64,000 nucleotides of DNA, taken from positions 1-64,000 of the forward strand of contig NZ_PDEP01000001.1 in assembly GCF_002554705.1 (NCBI RefSeq), read 5' to 3'. The DNA comes from Longimonas halophila (GTDB lineage: Bacteria > Bacteroidota > Rhodothermia > Rhodothermales > Salinibacteraceae). The position numbers were made by a program, and so were the translations under genes. The notes beneath the pieces were generated by a model, which did not search any database, had not been told where the DNA came from, and saw nothing but the letters and a program-made list of their open reading frames with translations. Positions 8,751 to 17,237 of the stretch are shown here, piece by piece; positions within the stretch are counted from its first letter, which is position 1, and each line of letters opens with the position of its first letter.

Positions 8751-9010
8751 TTTCGCAACCTGTTTTCGTCAGAGGAAAGTTGAGCGAGTGCTTTCCGCGC
8801 CAGTGGCACAGCGACCAGTGCGGCTGGCACCGTAAGGGCATACGCCAGCGCGAAGCCGCGTCCCCAATGGTCCGGGAAGGCGCATGAGAATCCTACTTGG
8901 AGAGCAGTCTGCACAGCCGAGTTGATTGCGCAAATCGGCGTGGCGACGATCAACACGAAAAATAGAGTGTGGTAGCGCTCGAAGATGCTCCCTTCAGAAT
9001 CCTCGGTCAT
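8747..9010 (-). CDS. Small two-helix membrane protein, DUF2798-like
   Basis: The product has 87 residues with two hydrophobic segments: TLFFVLIVATPICAINSAVQ (about 15-35) and ALAYALTVPAALVAVPLARKAL (about 53-74). The pattern of a first helix with an internal Pro and a second ending in a basic P-L-A-R-K motif fits DUF2798 membrane proteins, whose role is unknown. Its start overlaps the stop of the isochorismatase gene (four bases) and its stop overlaps the ABM start, so the three genes form one tight translational unit. Confidence 0.55.
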   Translation of the reverse strand: MTEDSEGSIFERYHTLFFVLIVATPICAINSAVQTALQVGFSCAFPDHWGRGFALAYALTVPAALVAVPLARKALAQLSSDENRLRK

Positions 9011-9648
9011 GCGGATACGCGGCGGCTGAACGTCTCTGCAAAAACATCGGCGGTGAGGTGATCGCCGAAGTGATGCACCACGCTCTGTAAGACGTGCTCG
9101 CGCTGCTCTTTTGTGAATGCACTCGTGGCGCCTTCAATCACGTGCATCGTGTAGCCGAGGTCGTGGCCTTGCCGAAGCGTGGACTCAACGCAGACATGCA
9201 GCGCGTAGCCGGCAAGGTATAGGTCGGTGATCCCATTGTTGCGCAGATAGGCGTCGAGATTCGAGTGTGCAAACGTGCTCGCACCGACTCTTCCCTTTAC
9301 AACGAACTCCTTCTCGTCTGGCTCAAAGCCTTCGGCAAACGCACAGCCTTCCCCAGTCCACGTTCCGGCGTTGGGAATGGCATGAAACAAGCCCGCAGGC
9401 CGCTGTCCGCCGATTTCGGGATAGTCGTTTTCGAAGAGACATGGCACGTGGATGACGTGCAACCCATTTTTGCGAGCGGTCCAGAGCGCCTTCTGCGCGC
9501 CCTGTCGAGACTGCTCTAGTTGCGGACGATCTTTGATCAGAGCATTGAGCTTTCCGATATCCCCGTCGAGCCATTCGCGTTGAAACTCGATCATCACGAG
9601 GGCGCTTTGGTCCGGGACGAGATTAGCCGGAGCGAAGGACGTTTCCAT
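9007..9648 (-). CDS. Isochorismatase-family cysteine hydrolase
   Basis: The product has 213 residues. The start LVPDQSALVMIEFQREWLDG carries the first conserved Asp/Glu strand (usually D-x-Q; here E-F-Q). The Lys strand is FVVKGRVGASTF, and the catalytic Cys lies in YLAGYALHVCVESTLRQGHD, the usual G-x-x-x-x-x-C-V-x-x-T region. The first acidic residue being Glu where Asp is usual is notable but the triad is otherwise intact. Family members hydrolyse amides such as ureidoacrylate or nicotinamide, or isochorismate; the substrate is not predictable here. The ATG at 9648 was chosen because the frame upstream overlaps the NTF2-like gene. It is second in the operon and coupled to the DUF2798-like gene. 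Confidence 0.75.
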   Translation of the reverse strand: METSFAPANLVPDQSALVMIEFQREWLDGDIGKLNALIKDRPQLEQSRQGAQKALWTARKNGLHVIHVPCLFENDYPEIGGQRPAGLFHAIPNAGTWTGEGCAFAEGFEPDEKEFVVKGRVGASTFAHSNLDAYLRNNGITDLYLAGYALHVCVESTLRQGHDLGYTMHVIEGATSAFTKEQREHVLQSVVHHFGDHLTADVFAETFSRRVSA

Positions 9649-9712
9649 AAAAGCAGCAGGAGGTCGTGAATAGAGAAGCGATAGGCGATCAGACACAAGG
9701 GGGGATGTGGGC

Positions 9713-10126
9713 CTACGCAAAGGCGTCTTGTGCAGCAGCAGTATCTTCGAAGAACTGGTAGTGCGTGATCTTCCCGTCGGCGACCTCGCAGCGCAAGGCC
9801 CAGTCGCTTTCGAAGACGCGGCCAGTGGCAGGAATACGGTGGCGCAGGTGCCCAGAGGCAAACGCCAGGGACCCGTCTCCAACGAGGTCCTCGACGGCAA
9901 AGGCTTCGGTCTCGACGTTGGAGGCCAGTCCCGTAAAGAAGTCTTGTGCGCTACTCTGCCCCTGGTAGGTCCCGTACCACGGCACCTTGCTGGCGTACTC
10001 AGGGTTGCCGGCCTTAATGGTGATGTTCTCGGCGAGGACACTCAAAATACCGTCCATGTTGCCTGCCCCGAACGCTTCAAACAAGCGGTGCACAGGCACG
10101 GTAGCGTCGGAATAGGAAGTAGGCAT
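9713..10126 (-). CDS. SnoaL-like/NTF2-fold protein
   Basis: The product has 137 residues with a typical NTF2-like layout: a helix VHRLFEAFGAGNMDGILSVLAENITI, a GTYQGQSSAQDFFTGLA helix and a C-terminal sheet ending WALRCEVADGKITHYQFFED. SnoaL-like proteins include small cyclases, isomerases and ligand-binding proteins that often sit in stress or detoxification operons. It is the first gene of the reverse operon and faces the MerR gene across a 220-bp gap that contains inverted TGTAG half-sites. Confidence 0.7.
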   Translation of the reverse strand: MPTSYSDATVPVHRLFEAFGAGNMDGILSVLAENITIKAGNPEYASKVPWYGTYQGQSSAQDFFTGLASNVETEAFAVEDLVGDGSLAFASGHLRHRIPATGRVFESDWALRCEVADGKITHYQFFEDTAAAQDAFA

Positions 10127-10203
10127 CGTCTTGGGAGAGGATTGATGTTCAGCAAGTAGATTGCGAAGCCTTTTACCAATTTGATGAGATAGGTTCCAAA
10201 TAT

Positions 10204-10227
10204 TGTAGATTAACTACATTTTTGTAG
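10204..10227. promoter_or_regulatory. Candidate MerR-type operator with three TGTAG half-sites
   Basis: TGTAGATTAACTACA (10204-10218) is an inverted repeat with arms TGTAG/CTACA, and a third half-site TGTAG at 10223-10227 makes a second inverted repeat sharing the central CTACA. It lies in the gap between the divergent NTF2-like operon and the MerR gene, a typical position for a MerR operator. The link to the MerR protein is inference. Confidence 0.45.
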
Positions 10228-10346
10228 AAAACCTTCACTTTTAGTCGCTGATCTACCTCGTTTGAGGAAGTGCAACAGATTGGGAGACATGACGTTTTAT
10301 CTACAGTCCAGTACAAGCGTCCTCATTCACATGTAGCGATCTAGCA

Positions 10347-10661
10347 ATGGACACCGAATCAGACCCAGAAAACGTGCTCATGGATTGGGCGCTTTTGGAT
10401 CGTCTTGTCGTCGGCATTGGTGAAGTGGCTGAGATAACAGGCGTGTCTAAACGCAAGCTTCGCTATTGGCAAGAGAAGGGCGTTATTGAGCCAGTTGACG
10501 ACGCGGAAGGGGCAACACGCCGCTTCGATTATCTCAACATCAAGAAGGTTCTTCTTGTCAAAGAACTCGTCGATGAGGGATACAGGCTAGATGCAGCCCA
10601 GGAGAAGGTGGAAGAACGTATGAGAACACTCAGTGAAGCCTTTAGCAAGTTGGCAAAGTAA
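10347..10661 (+). CDS. MerR-family transcriptional regulator
   Basis: The product has 104 residues. The winged-helix domain is clear: GIGEVAEITGVSKRKLRYWQEKGVIEPVDD followed by RRFDYLNIKKVLLVKELVDEGYRLDAAQEKV. There is almost no ligand-binding domain after the dimerisation helix, as in short MerR proteins of the MlrA or SoxR-like size class without metal cysteines. It is divergent from the NTF2/isochorismatase/ABM operon and probably controls it through the TGTAG repeats. Its stop lies five bases before attC-c, so regulator and operon travel in one cassette. Confidence 0.8.
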   Translation: MDTESDPENVLMDWALLDRLVVGIGEVAEITGVSKRKLRYWQEKGVIEPVDDAEGATRRFDYLNIKKVLLVKELVDEGYRLDAAQEKVEERMRTLSEAFSKLAK

Positions 10662-10665
10662 GGCC

Positions 10666-10800
10666 CCATAACCTAAAGCTGCACCTGACGAATTGCGTAG
10701 CGGGCTTGCGCTCCTCGCTAACAGCTTCCTCAGACGAGCGAGGACTTCGTGAGGCGGTCAGGCTCAGGCGCTCACTCGAAGATGAACTCGACCGTTATGT
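10666..10800 (+). other. Integron attC recombination site (attC-c)
   Basis: The 135-bp site has R'' CCATAAC at 10666 and R' GTTATGT at 10794. The left arm GCTGCACCTGACGAATTGCG is nearly the same as that of attC-b. The right inner segment GAACTCGACCGTTATG matches the usual L'-R' layout. The middle contains further inverted repeats (GAGCGAGGA/TCCTCGCT-like). It closes the 2.36-kb cassette that starts at 8437. Confidence 0.8.
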
Positions 10801-10947
10801 GGTATTGCCGCAGCTACTGATGTCTTTCTGGTTGTACCTTCGATTCATTCTCAACCCGGTCCCTTCACCGCTATGCTCACGAATACGCTCGAATCCATCC
10901 GTGCCAGGCTCCCGAGCAGTCATATGCAGAACCCTTCGATTCCGACG

Positions 10948-11610
10948 ATGAAGCAGCGCATAAGTCGGGTTAGTGTGGTTGTTATCGCCGTTCTGATCAG
11001 CTTCGGGTTAGCATCTGTCATTGCCGGGCCATCGGCGTATGCTCAGAGTCCGAGCCCCGGATCGGCTGTAGAGGTCGGCCTTGCGGCGGGCGCTGCCTTT
11101 CCGCAGGCCAACAGGTTGGGCAATGTGGACGTAGCCGGGGGAACGAACACCGGCTTTACGGTGGCCGGTTCGGTGCAGGCCCGACTACTTGACTTGCCCT
11201 TGCGTTTTCGGTTGGAGGCGCAGTACACTCGCCTCGGTCTAAGTGATGAGAGACGGGTTCAGGTAGGAGGGGCTGCCCCCGTCGTCGCCGACGGGACTGC
11301 AAGCATGCTCAACGGCACCGGAAACTTCATACTCGCCGCACCCACCGGTAGTCGCCTACGTCCATATCTGATCGGCGGGTTGGGCATCTACCGGTTGTCG
11401 AGTACCATTAACATCACGACTTCCGACGGGAGAGCCGTTGCCAACGGAGCACCTTCAGAGAGCGAGACGCGATTTGGCCTCAACGGAGGCGCCGGGCTTG
11501 AGCTCCCTACCGGCTCGATGCGCACTTTTGTTGAGGCCCGGTTCCACGGCGTGCTCACCGAAGACGACAGGGCCAACTTCATTCCGGTCGTCATAGGAGT
11601 GAGGTTCTGA
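10948..11610 (+). CDS. Secreted outer-membrane beta-barrel protein in a gene cassette
   Basis: The product has 220 residues. The ATG at 10948 gives a clean signal peptide (MKQRISRVSVVVIAVLISFG, cleaved near AYAQ); two upstream ATGs are in frame at 10873 and 10924. The mature protein has alternating strands ending in aromatic residues, for example GSAVEVGLAAGAAFPQ, LRFRLEAQYTRLGL and the C-terminal NFIPVVIGVRF with a terminal Phe, the signature of an 8-strand OmpA/OprF-type barrel. No periplasmic domain follows, so a structural, binding or porin role is possible. It lies between attC-c and attC-d. Confidence 0.75.
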   Translation: MKQRISRVSVVVIAVLISFGLASVIAGPSAYAQSPSPGSAVEVGLAAGAAFPQANRLGNVDVAGGTNTGFTVAGSVQARLLDLPLRFRLEAQYTRLGLSDERRVQVGGAAPVVADGTASMLNGTGNFILAAPTGSRLRPYLIGGLGIYRLSSTINITTSDGRAVANGAPSESETRFGLNGGAGLELPTGSMRTFVEARFHGVLTEDDRANFIPVVIGVRF

Positions 11611-11638
11611 CGTTTGGGCTTGGGCGAGAACGCATGCC

Positions 11639-11765
11639 ACATAACCCAGCGTTGCACCTGACCTTCCGGGGAGGCGACTTTGTTCGCTCGCGCTTCCCGC
11701 CCACATTGTGCCGTTCTGGAAAGCGCCCAAGCTACAGGCAGACAGGTCAGCTCGCCCCGTTATAA
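11639..11765 (+). other. Integron attC recombination site (attC-d)
   Basis: The 127-bp site has R'' ACATAAC at 11639 and R' GTTATAA at 11759. The left arm CAGCGTTGCACCTGAC is identical to attC-b over this stretch, and GACAGGTCAGCTCGCCCC forms the right arm. It follows the stop of the outer-membrane protein gene by 28 bp and is the last attC-like site seen in the window. Confidence 0.78.
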
Positions 11766-11829
11766 CCTGCACTGCTGCCGACGTTGTTGTGCATACAGCT
11801 TTACCGGTACACACCCTACATTGCGACCA

Positions 11830-12342
11830 ATGGTAACCATTCGACCTGAAACGTCTGCTGATCATACGGCGGTCTACGAAATCAACCAACGGGCCTTCGA
11901 GCAAGACAAGGAAGCCGATCTCGTTGATCAACTGCGTCAGAGTACGGCCTCGTACGTATCACTTGTTGCAGAGACGGAGACGCGAATCGTGGGGCATATA
12001 TTTTTCAGTCCTGTAGATATTGTGCCAGATGAGAAATCGGTGCTCGCTATGGGATTGGCCCCTATGGCCGTCATTCCAGAATGGCAGCGGCAGGGAATCG
12101 GATCGATGCTGGTGCGTGAAGGACTGCATGCGTGTCAAAAGAAAGGAGTTCAGGCAGTTGTCGTTTTGGGACATCCCGCATACTATCCTCGTTTTGGTTT
12201 TCAGCCCGCAGAGAAGTTGGGGCTCCAGAGCGAATATGATGTACCCAGCGAGGTTTTCATGGCACTGGAACTGGAGCGAGGGGCTCTTCAGGAGGCAGAG
12301 GGCGTAGTGCGGTATCACGATGCATTTCATTCGGCGAAGTGA
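11830..12342 (+). CDS. GNAT-family N-acetyltransferase (YhbS-like)
   Basis: The product has 170 residues. The GNAT fold is evident: MVTIRPETSADHTAVYEINQRAF at the start, MGLAPMAVIPEWQRQGIGSM as the acetyl-CoA pyrophosphate loop (Q/R-x-x-G-x-G/A), and VVLGHPAYYPRFGFQPA, a hallmark of the YhbS subgroup. The substrate is unknown. The ATG at 11830 was chosen over upstream codons that fall inside attC-d. The gene starts 65 bp after attC-d, but no attC follows it, so it may be the chromosomal end of the array or a cassette that has lost its attC. Confidence 0.85.
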   Translation: MVTIRPETSADHTAVYEINQRAFEQDKEADLVDQLRQSTASYVSLVAETETRIVGHIFFSPVDIVPDEKSVLAMGLAPMAVIPEWQRQGIGSMLVREGLHACQKKGVQAVVVLGHPAYYPRFGFQPAEKLGLQSEYDVPSEVFMALELERGALQEAEGVVRYHDAFHSAK

Positions 12343-12527
12343 GCCAGTGCGTCACGCATCAACTGATACGATGTGGGATTGTGGCCCGTCATGGTGGGCC
12401 CCATTTCATGCCATCAATATGCATCGTCGTTCCTCGCAAGCACGTTCATGCGGCTGAACCCACGCGTACAGCCTGCGTACAGGAACCGCTATTCGCATTC
12501 CCCCGACGGCTGCCGCTTTCTGGCTTC

Positions 12528-13586
12528 ATGGACGACATACTCGCGCTGCTGCGCTCGAACGACCGGTTTATTCTCACCTCGCACCTGCGCCCCGATGGCG
12601 ATGCCCTCGGCTCCGAAATCGCCCTGGCTGGGGCGCTGCGCCAGTGGGGCAAGACCGTCGATATCATCAATGCCGACGAGGCGCCCTACAACCTTGACTG
12701 GATGCCGGGCATGGAGCATGTGCAGCAGTTCGAGGGCGCGCTCCCTCAGCACGAAGCCATTGCCGAAGCGGACCTCATTATTGTGCTCGATACCAACGAC
12801 GAAGAGCGCCTGGGCCGCCTGGGCAGTACCCTGCGCAAGGCCGATGCCCCCGTGCTCCTGGTCGACCACCACACCGAGCCCGAACAGTGGTTCGACCATA
12901 TGCTCGTGCGCGACACCGCCTCGTCCACTGGCGAGCTGGTCTACGAGCTCATCGACGGCATCGACCCGACCGCGATCAACGAGGAGGTGGCTACCGCGCT
13001 CTACACCGCTGTCATGACCGACACCGGCTCGTTTCGCTACAGCAGCGTTACGCCGCGCCTGCACCGCATCATTGCCGATGTGCTCGAACGCGGCGGCATC
13101 AGCCCCGCTCCCATCCACGCGCAGATCTACGACCGCCGCTCCATGGCGGGCCTGCGCCTGCTCGGACGCATGCTGAACCGCATCCGCATCAAGTTCAACG
13201 GCCAGCTTGCCTACTCCGTCGTCACGCAGCGCATGGTGGATGACACCGGCGCCAGTTGGGATGACAAGAAGGGCTTCGTAAACTATGTGCTCTCGATTGA
13301 TGGGGTGAAAGCCGCGGTCTTGTTCTCAGAAGTCAGCGATGGCGCCAAGATCAGCTTCCGCTCCGAGTCCGACACCCACGTCGACGAGTGGGCGCGCGCG
13401 TTTGATGGCGGCGGCCACCGCAACGCCTCCGGGGCTTACGTGAAGGGCAACTCGTTTAGCGACGTGATCGCCGACGTGATTGGCGCGGCCCCGCGCTTCA
13501 TCGACTTTGACTTCGAAGACAGTGACCCGCTCTCGGATGAAGATGCCTCGCGCATCGCCGAGCTTATGAAGTCGCCCACGCGGTAA
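12528..13586 (+). CDS. nrnA: DHH/DHHA1 phosphoesterase, NrnA-like oligoribonuclease/pAp phosphatase
   Basis: The product has 352 residues. It degrades short RNA oligonucleotides and/or dephosphorylates 3'-phosphoadenosine 5'-phosphate in the cytoplasm. Metal-binding motifs are seen in order: HLRPDGDALGS (about 20-30), IIVLDTNDEERLG (about 83), VDHHTEP, the DHH motif (about 109), and TDTGSFRYSS (about 164). The C-terminal DHHA1 motif FDGGGHRNASGAYV is at about 296-309. The ATG at 12528 begins the conserved MDDILALLRSNDRFILTSH helix; the longer frame upstream is not conserved in character. It heads a plus-strand run with pepA (75 bp gap), pdxA and ftsE. Confidence 0.88.
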   Translation: MDDILALLRSNDRFILTSHLRPDGDALGSEIALAGALRQWGKTVDIINADEAPYNLDWMPGMEHVQQFEGALPQHEAIAEADLIIVLDTNDEERLGRLGSTLRKADAPVLLVDHHTEPEQWFDHMLVRDTASSTGELVYELIDGIDPTAINEEVATALYTAVMTDTGSFRYSSVTPRLHRIIADVLERGGISPAPIHAQIYDRRSMAGLRLLGRMLNRIRIKFNGQLAYSVVTQRMVDDTGASWDDKKGFVNYVLSIDGVKAAVLFSEVSDGAKISFRSESDTHVDEWARAFDGGGHRNASGAYVKGNSFSDVIADVIGAAPRFIDFDFEDSDPLSDEDASRIAELMKSPTR

Positions 13587-13661
13587 CGTCTTTATCCGGT
13601 TAACAGCCTGCACGCCTGCCTGCAGACCTTCGTCTTCCTTGCTGTACCTGCTTTTCGCTTT

Positions 13662-15170
13662 ATGACCGTTACACCAACCTCCGAGCCACTCACCACGCTT
13701 TCTGTGGATACGCTGGTGATCCCCCTTCCCCATCCCGTTACCAGCGCCGATACTGATACGCTTACGGACGCATTAGGGGTCTCGTTTACGCGGGCCTTGC
13801 GTAACCTGGGCGGGGAAGTCGGCGATACCGTCGTGTTCTACCCCGAGGCCTCAGAGGCCGAGCAGGTTGTTCTTGTCCACGCTGGTGCCATTGATGCAGA
13901 CGACGCCGAGGCGCTCCGCCGTGGAGCTGCAGGGGCGGCAGACGCTGTGCGTACTGCCCAGGCTGACACCGTAGGCCTCGTGCTTCCCTCGCTTCCTGCC
14001 AGCCTACAAGCCGGCACGCAAGCCGCCACGCAGGCGCTGGTGGAAGGCCTTGCGCTGGCGCACTACCGCTACACGGCCTACAAAACCGACGTTGACGACG
14101 CAGCCCCCACGCTCGATGCCGTACATGTAGCCTACCGCTCCGACCACGACGCCGAGGCCATTGCCGACGGTGCTACCCGTGCGCAGCACTTCGTGCAGGC
14201 CACCTACAGCGCCCGCGACCTGGTGAATCGATCCCCGCACGAAAAAACCGCTCGCGACCTCGCCGCCGCCATTGAAGCGTCAGGAGATACACATGGCTAC
14301 ACTGTAGAAACATGGGATCGCGAACAGATCGAAGACGAAGGGATGGGCGGCCTGCTCGCGGTTAACCGGGGCAGCGTAGAACCGCCGACGTTTAGCATCA
14401 TGGAGTGGGCCCCCGACCAGGCCGTGAACAGCCGCCCCGTTGTGCTTGTCGGGAAAGGCGTAGTGTTCGACACTGGCGGACTCTCGCTGAAGCCGACGAA
14501 AGACTCCATGGACTTCATGAAAGCCGATATGGGCGGCGCGGCTGCCGTGGTCGGTACTTTTGAGGCTGCTGCTCAGATGAAACTGCCGCTGCACCTGATT
14601 GGTCTGGTCCCTGCCACCGACAACCGTCCCGGCGGGCACGCGTACGTGCCGGGCGAGGTCGTGACGATGCACAGTGGCGCTACCGTTGAGGTCATGAATA
14701 CCGATGCCGAGGGCCGCATGCTTCTGGCCGATGCGCTCTCATACGCGCGCCGCTACGACCCCGAACTTGTCATCGACCTGGCGACGCTCACCGGTGCTGC
14801 CGTTACGGCGCTTGGGCACTACGCCTCGGCGGTCATGACGAGCAATACGCCCGACGCTGCCGAGCGCCTCTATGCTTTGCAGCGCGCTGGTGAGCGCACG
14901 GGCGACCGCGTGCATCCGCTTCCCCTTTACGACGACTACAAGAAGCAGCTCAAGAGCGAGATTGCCGACCTCACCAACGTGGGCGGACGTCCGGCGGGAT
15001 CCATCACAGCAGGCAAGTTCTTGGAGCACTTTACCGACTACTCGTGGATGCACCTGGACATTGCCGGAACCGCATTCCTGAGCAGCGCGCAGCCGTACAG
15101 CCCCAAAGGCGGCACCGGCGCCGGCGTGCGTCTGCTGGCTGACTACCTCGACCACTACGCCCGTGCGTAG
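13662..15170 (+). CDS. pepA: Leucyl aminopeptidase, M17 family (cytosol aminopeptidase)
   Basis: The product has 502 residues, the usual length. It removes N-terminal amino acids from peptides in the cytoplasm as a two-metal hexamer. The C-terminal catalytic domain shows LVGKGVVFDTGGLSLKPTKD (metal Lys/Asp), MKADMGGAAAVVG and the family signature NTDAEGRMLLADAL (about 345-358). The N-terminal macro-like domain is more variable and acidic, fitting a halophile. It is preceded by the nrnA-like gene and followed after 62 bp by pdxA. Confidence 0.93.
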   Translation: MTVTPTSEPLTTLSVDTLVIPLPHPVTSADTDTLTDALGVSFTRALRNLGGEVGDTVVFYPEASEAEQVVLVHAGAIDADDAEALRRGAAGAADAVRTAQADTVGLVLPSLPASLQAGTQAATQALVEGLALAHYRYTAYKTDVDDAAPTLDAVHVAYRSDHDAEAIADGATRAQHFVQATYSARDLVNRSPHEKTARDLAAAIEASGDTHGYTVETWDREQIEDEGMGGLLAVNRGSVEPPTFSIMEWAPDQAVNSRPVVLVGKGVVFDTGGLSLKPTKDSMDFMKADMGGAAAVVGTFEAAAQMKLPLHLIGLVPATDNRPGGHAYVPGEVVTMHSGATVEVMNTDAEGRMLLADALSYARRYDPELVIDLATLTGAAVTALGHYASAVMTSNTPDAAERLYALQRAGERTGDRVHPLPLYDDYKKQLKSEIADLTNVGGRPAGSITAGKFLEHFTDYSWMHLDIAGTAFLSSAQPYSPKGGTGAGVRLLADYLDHYARA

Positions 15171-15232
15171 CGGTCCGCGGCATAGCCTGCCGTTTACCCA
15201 CTGTTTGTGTCACTAATCCTGCGTATCCCCCC

Positions 15233-16303
15233 ATGGCCATTCAGCGCCCGACCTACCAGCGTCCTGACCCATCGGTTAGTGGCAATGCCCGTACGCGGGT
15301 TGCCATTACGCTGGGCGACCCGAATGGGATTGGACCCGAAGTGCTGCTCAAGTCGCTGCATGACCCGCACATCGCGCCCTCCATTGCGCCTGTTGTGGTG
15401 GGCTCGGCCCATGTGTTGCGCCAGCATGCGGACGTGCTTGGCTACTCGGATCTGACCATTCACACGGTTGATGCCATGCCCGACACGCTGCCCGACGAGG
15501 GCGTCACGGTGTGGGACGTCACGGATGGGGCTACGCCCGCCGTCCACTTTGGCGAAATTACTGCCGAAGGGGGCGCACTGGCCATGCAAGCAGTAGAAGC
15601 AGCAGTAGACGCCTGTCTCGACGGCCGCGCCGACGCGATGGTGACGGCCCCTATTTCGAAAGATGCGATTGCGCAAGCCGGATACACCGTGCCCGGTCAT
15701 ACCGAGTTTATTGCGCAGCGCACCAACAGCCCGCGTCCTATGATGATGATGGTAGCCGGACAACTGCGTGTGGGGCTCGTAACCGCGCACATTCCCATTG
15801 CGAAAGTGGCCGATGCGCTTACCGAGGCTGTGATTGGTACTAAGCTTGAGGTGCTGAGCGCCGCTCTGCAGCGCGACTTTGGCATTGCCGAGCCGCACAT
15901 TGCAGTGCTGGGGCTGAATCCGCACGCGGGCGATGGCGGGGTGCTCGGTATGGAAGAGGAAACGATTATTGCCCCGGCGCTGGAGCGCGCTCGGGCTAAT
16001 GGCATCCAGGTGAGTGGTCCGCTGCCTGCCGACGGCTACTTCGCCACGCAGCTCAACAGCGGCTACGACGCGGTGCTGGCCATGTATCATGACCAGGGGC
16101 TGGTGCCGTTCAAGGCGCTGGCCTTTGATCGCGGCGTCAACTTTACGGCGGGGCTCCCGATTGTGCGCACCTCGCCCGACCACGGCACCGCCTATGGCAT
16201 CGCAGGCAAAGGCATGGCGCTGCCCGGCAGTATGGAGAGTGCACTGGAGGTGGCGGCCTTCACTGCGCAGCATCGCCAGGCCACTGCAGCCCCGGCCCAG
16301 TAA
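15233..16303 (+). CDS. pdxA: 4-hydroxythreonine-4-phosphate dehydrogenase (vitamin B6 synthesis)
   Basis: The product has 356 residues. PdxA oxidises 4-phosphohydroxy-L-threonine in the DXP-dependent pyridoxal phosphate pathway. Seen: RVAITLGDPNGIGPEV near the start, VTAPISKDAIAQAGYTVPGHTEF with the metal His, HIPIAKVADALT, LGLNPHAGDGGVLG, and MYHDQGLVPFKALAFDRGVN. The text continues VRTSPDHGTAYGIAGKG. All PdxA landmarks are present. A leader of about 20 residues before the first strand is slightly longer than usual. No pdxJ is visible nearby; ftsE follows after 42 bp. Confidence 0.94.
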   Translation: MAIQRPTYQRPDPSVSGNARTRVAITLGDPNGIGPEVLLKSLHDPHIAPSIAPVVVGSAHVLRQHADVLGYSDLTIHTVDAMPDTLPDEGVTVWDVTDGATPAVHFGEITAEGGALAMQAVEAAVDACLDGRADAMVTAPISKDAIAQAGYTVPGHTEFIAQRTNSPRPMMMMVAGQLRVGLVTAHIPIAKVADALTEAVIGTKLEVLSAALQRDFGIAEPHIAVLGLNPHAGDGGVLGMEEETIIAPALERARANGIQVSGPLPADGYFATQLNSGYDAVLAMYHDQGLVPFKALAFDRGVNFTAGLPIVRTSPDHGTAYGIAGKGMALPGSMESALEVAAFTAQHRQATAAPAQ

Positions 16304-16345
16304 CACGTGTTCGCTTCGAATCTTTCGTTCGCTCCCTTACGCGGC

Positions 16346-17029
16346 ATGATTCACTTCCGCAACATCACTGCCTCGTACACGGCTCCCAACGGCGAGCGGC
16401 GCGTGGTGGTTGAAGAGGTCTCGTTCGACATCGAGCGCGCCGAAATGGCGTATCTCATTGGGCCCACCGGGAGTGGGAAGAGCACGCTCTTACGCATGCT
16501 CTACATGGACCACTTTCCCGACAAGGGCGCCACACAGGTCGGTGATTACCGCTCCGACCAGATCAGCGACAGCGAGATTCCGTATCTGCGTCGCGAGGTG
16601 GGGGTCGTCTTTCAAGATTTTCAGCTGCTGCCCGACCGCAGCGCGTTCGACAATGTGGCCTTTGCCCTCTATGCCACGGGCAAGCGGAAAAAGGAGGTGC
16701 GGAAGCGTACCATTAAGGCGCTTACGCGGGTGGGACTCAACCACAAGCGCACGCAGTTTCCGCATGAGCTCTCAGGCGGAGAGCAGCAGCGCGTCGTCAT
16801 TGCTCGTGCTATCGCCAACGACCCATGGGTGCTTCTGGCCGACGAGCCCACCGGGAACCTCGATCCCGCCGTGGCCTCCGACATTCAGGGCCTGCTCGTT
16901 GACCTGCACCACCAGGGGATGACGCTCCTCATGGCCACGCACGACTATCGCCTCGTGAAGGAATATCCAGCGCGCACCCTGGCCATTATGAACCGACAGG
17001 TGGTTGAGGTGGACCCCGACACGCTCTAA
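16346..17029 (+). CDS. ftsE: Cell division ABC-type ATPase FtsE
   Basis: The product has 227 residues. FtsE is the cytoplasmic ATPase that works with FtsX to activate septal peptidoglycan hydrolases. Motifs: Walker [10 protein letters not shown] (about 39), Q-loop [21 protein letters not shown], signature LSGGEQQR and Walker [13 protein letters not shown], with switch His in MATHDY. The [12 protein letters not shown] text after the Q-loop is typical of FtsE. The ATG at 16346 was chosen because it begins [11 protein letters not shown]; the frame is open to 16307. Unusually, ftsX is not adjacent: it lies 2.5 kb away on the opposite strand. Confidence 0.88.
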   Translation: MIHFRNITASYTAPNGERRVVVEEVSFDIERAEMAYLIGPTGSGKSTLLRMLYMDHFPDKGATQVGDYRSDQISDSEIPYLRREVGVVFQDFQLLPDRSAFDNVAFALYATGKRKKEVRKRTIKALTRVGLNHKRTQFPHELSGGEQQRVVIARAIANDPWVLLADEPTGNLDPAVASDIQGLLVDLHHQGMTLLMATHDYRLVKEYPARTLAIMNRQVVEVDPDTL

Positions 17030-17237
17030 CCCCAATCCCAACGGCGCTTCACATCTTCGGCTATCGATTCGTTTCCCGAACCACTCAGATCACCTTACTG
17101 CTGCGGCGTAACAATGCCGTGGGACGACTGCCCTTCTGGGCGCATGAACGAAACTTGAAGCTGGGCTGTGACGTGCGGGGGATGTTTGCACACGTAGCGC
17201 CTTTCGCTTCCTATCTGAGTCCCAGCATCTGTTGGTC

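Noticed and set aside
15194-16306. Minus-strand 370-codon frame
   Set aside because: It is antisense to pdxA and has an Arg/His-rich shadow composition.
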